Below, in pieces: positions 4,300 through 5,952 of a stretch of DNA of 5,952 bases; position 1 is the first letter of the stretch; the number at the start of each line of letters is the position of its first letter. Position numbers and translations under genes: made by a program. The notes beneath the pieces are model-generated. The model ran no database searches, had not been told where the DNA came from, and worked only from the letters and a program-made list of their open reading frames with translations. Origin of the DNA: an uncultured Clostridia bacterium. GTDB taxonomy: Bacteria > Bacillota > Clostridia > Oscillospirales > CAG-272. The stretch lies in the NCBI GenBank assembly GCA_904502015.1, contig CAJGEA010000125.1:1-5952 (forward strand). Direction: 5' to 3'.

Positions 4300-5952
4300 T
4301 TATTCGGCAGTCTCCTCGGTTGCCTCGCCTTCAACGATCTCCTCAAGAGTCTCGTCGAGGATCTCGTCCTCGTCCGGCTCCTCGGGCTCGCGCGCCACCT
4401 TGGTGAAGTTGGCGATGTACTGGCCCTCGGGCAGACGCATGAGGATAACGCCCGAGGCGGTACGGGAGATCAGGGAAATATCGGCGGCGGGGGTACGGAT
4501 GATGGTGCCCTGATCGGTGATCATCATGAGGTCGTCCCCATCGTCCACCGAGGTGATACCCGCCAGTCGGCCCGTCTTCTCGGTGACGTTCTGGCACACC
4601 ACGCCAAAGCCGCCGCGGTGCTTCATGGTACGGAAATTGTCGAAGGGCGTACGCTTGCCGTATCCGTTTTCGGTAACTGTGACAAGGTATTTTGTGTCAT
4701 CCACCACAACGGCGCCCACAACGCGGTCGCCCTCCTCACGCATACCGATACCGATCACGCCGCGCGCGGTACGTCCCATAGGACGCACGCCGCTCTCGTG
4801 GAAGCGGACGGCGTTACCCACGGCGGTGGCGATGATGATCTCGCTCTCGCCGTAGCTGTGCAGAACGTACAGCAGCTCGTCGCCCTCATCCAGCGTGATG
4901 GCGTACTTACCGCCCTTGCGCTGGTACTCAAACTCGGAGAGCAGGGTGCGCTTGATAATACCGTTTTTCGTAATCATGGTGAGGTACTCGCCCTCGCCAA
5001 AGCCGCTGACGGCGATCATGGCGGTGACCTTCTCGCCCTCAGCCAGATGCAGAAGGTTGACGATATTCGTACCCTTGGCGGTACGGGAGGCCTCGGGGAT
5101 ATGGAAGGCGCGGATGGCTTGCACGCGACCCGTGTTGGTGAACATCAGCACGGTGGAGTGGGAATGCACCGACACCACCTTCTCGATAAAGTCCTCTTCC
5201 TTGGTCGCCATGCCCATGATGCCCTTACCGCCGCGGCGCTGGGCCGAGTAGGTGGCGGTGGACTGGCGCTTGATATAGCCCGCGTTGGTCAGGGTGAGCA
5301 CGCAGTTCTTCTTCTCCACCAGATCCTCGTCGATGATCTCGTTCTCCACCTGCTCAATGCGGGTGCGGCGACCGTCGGCGTAGCGGGACTTGATGTCCAG
5401 CATCTCGTCCTTGATGATCTGATTGATGCGGGCGGGATCGGCCAGAATGGCACGGAACTCGGCGATGGCGGCGTGGAGTGCCTCCAGGCGGTCCATGATC
5501 TTCTGTCGCTCCATGCCCGAAAGTCGTCCCAGCGTCAGGGATACGATGGCCTGTGCCTGCTCCTCGGACAGTCCGGGGTTCTCGTCGGCGGCAAAGGCGG
5601 CGAGATCCAGCTCGGCACCCTCCTGCACGTCACCGCGGCCGAACCGCTTCATCAGGTTGATCTTGGCGGTGGGGGTGTCGGGCGAGGAACGGATGATGGA
5701 AATGACCTCGTCGATGTTGTCGATGGCCAGCTTGTAGCCCTCGTAGATGTGAGCGTCGTGCAGAGCGGCGTTCAGATCGTAGCGCACGCGGTTGGTAATG
5801 ACCGACTGCTGGTGCGCGATATAGTAGTCCAGGATCTGAGCAAGATTCAGCACCTTGGGCTCGTTGTTCACCACAGCCAGCATGTTGACGGCGCAGGTGT
5901 TCTGGAGCTGGGTATAGCGGTAGAGCTTGTTGAGAATGACGTGGCCGTTCGC
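4300..5952 (-). CDS. gyrA: DNA gyrase subunit A, C-terminal two thirds (5' end beyond window)
   Basis: GyrA is the breaking-and-rejoining subunit of the A2B2 gyrase, which introduces negative supercoils at the cost of ATP. The 550 residues present begin in the breakage-reunion domain (residues 8-15 are NKLYRYTQ, a conserved stretch) and run on, without a stop, past the right edge; by comparison with E. coli GyrA about 320 residues are missing, including the winged helix and catalytic tyrosine. Residues about 40-195 cover the coiled-coil and C-gate. From about 215 the DNA-wrapping beta-pinwheel shows six blade signatures: LTNAGYIKR (221), FTNTGRVQA (271), ITKNGIIKR (327), ATAVGNAVR (375), VTENGYGKR (426) and ITDQGTIIR (478). 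The GyrA box QRRGGKG is intact at 238-244 (bases 5221-5241), which separates it from ParC; blade 3 has a degenerate version, QRKGGK. An acidic tail of about 30 residues (521-550) ends the protein, as in many gyrases, where such tails can tune wrapping. No frameshift is seen. Confidence 0.98.
   Translation of the reverse strand, partial: ANGHVILNKLYRYTQLQNTCAVNMLAVVNNEPKVLNLAQILDYYIAHQQSVITNRVRYDLNAALHDAHIYEGYKLAIDNIDEVISIIRSSPDTPTAKINLMKRFGRGDVQEGAELDLAAFAADENPGLSEEQAQAIVSLTLGRLSGMERQKIMDRLEALHAAIAEFRAILADPARINQIIKDEMLDIKSRYADGRRTRIEQVENEIIDEDLVEKKNCVLTLTNAGYIKRQSTATYSAQRRGGKGIMGMATKEEDFIEKVVSVHSHSTVLMFTNTGRVQAIRAFHIPEASRTAKGTNIVNLLHLAEGEKVTAMIAVSGFGEGEYLTMITKNGIIKRTLLSEFEYQRKGGKYAITLDEGDELLYVLHSYGESEIIIATAVGNAVRFHESGVRPMGRTARGVIGIGMREEGDRVVGAVVVDDTKYLVTVTENGYGKRTPFDNFRTMKHRGGFGVVCQNVTEKTGRLAGITSVDDGDDLMMITDQGTIIRTPAADISLISRTASGVILMRLPEGQYIANFTKVAREPEEPDEDEILDETLEEIVEGEATEETAE

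Overview
The window reads as a piece of a moderately GC-rich Clostridia-type Firmicutes chromosome, most likely a gut Oscillospiraceae-like lineage known mainly from metagenomes. The basis is a Firmicutes-style GyrA with an intact QRRGGKG box, AAAGGAG-type ribosome binding sites, a consensus sigma-A promoter, and a secreted protein with an InlB-like beta-grasp module and a GGCGS / hydrophobic / KKKD C-terminus of the sort common in uncharacterised gut Clostridia. The taxon is an inference; no rRNA or other marker is present.

All four supported genes lie on the minus strand, so transcription runs from right to left. From right to left: (1) 4300-5952, the C-terminal two thirds of gyrA (DNA gyrase subunit A), cut by the window edge, followed by two strong stem-loops at 4246-4299. 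(2) 3511-4137, a 208-residue lipoprotein of unknown function with its own RBS and a perfect 14-bp terminator hairpin at 3451-3482. (3) 3001-3510, a gene-free stretch dominated by a 100-bp tandem repeat (three copies plus a 20-bp fourth). (4) 1948-3000, a 350-residue secreted protein of unknown function with no visible Shine-Dalgarno. (5) 247-1797, a 516-residue secreted, membrane-anchored multidomain protein with a textbook promoter (TTGACA, 17 bp, TACAAT), a good RBS and a strong terminator at 160-196. (6) 1-141, a second structured repeat.

Apart from gyrA, this is surface and secretome material: one lipoprotein and two exported proteins, each apparently its own transcription unit. Nothing shows that they act together.

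The most interesting non-coding signal is that the left-edge repeat (1-141) and the right array (3094-3413) belong to one dispersed family in opposite orientations. Forty-six bases align without gaps at 40 identities (counted by hand), and a small hairpin present in both shows paired base changes. The two exported-protein genes lie between these inverted copies. I see no transposase, integrase, tRNA, rRNA, CRISPR array or recognisable new enzymatic system.
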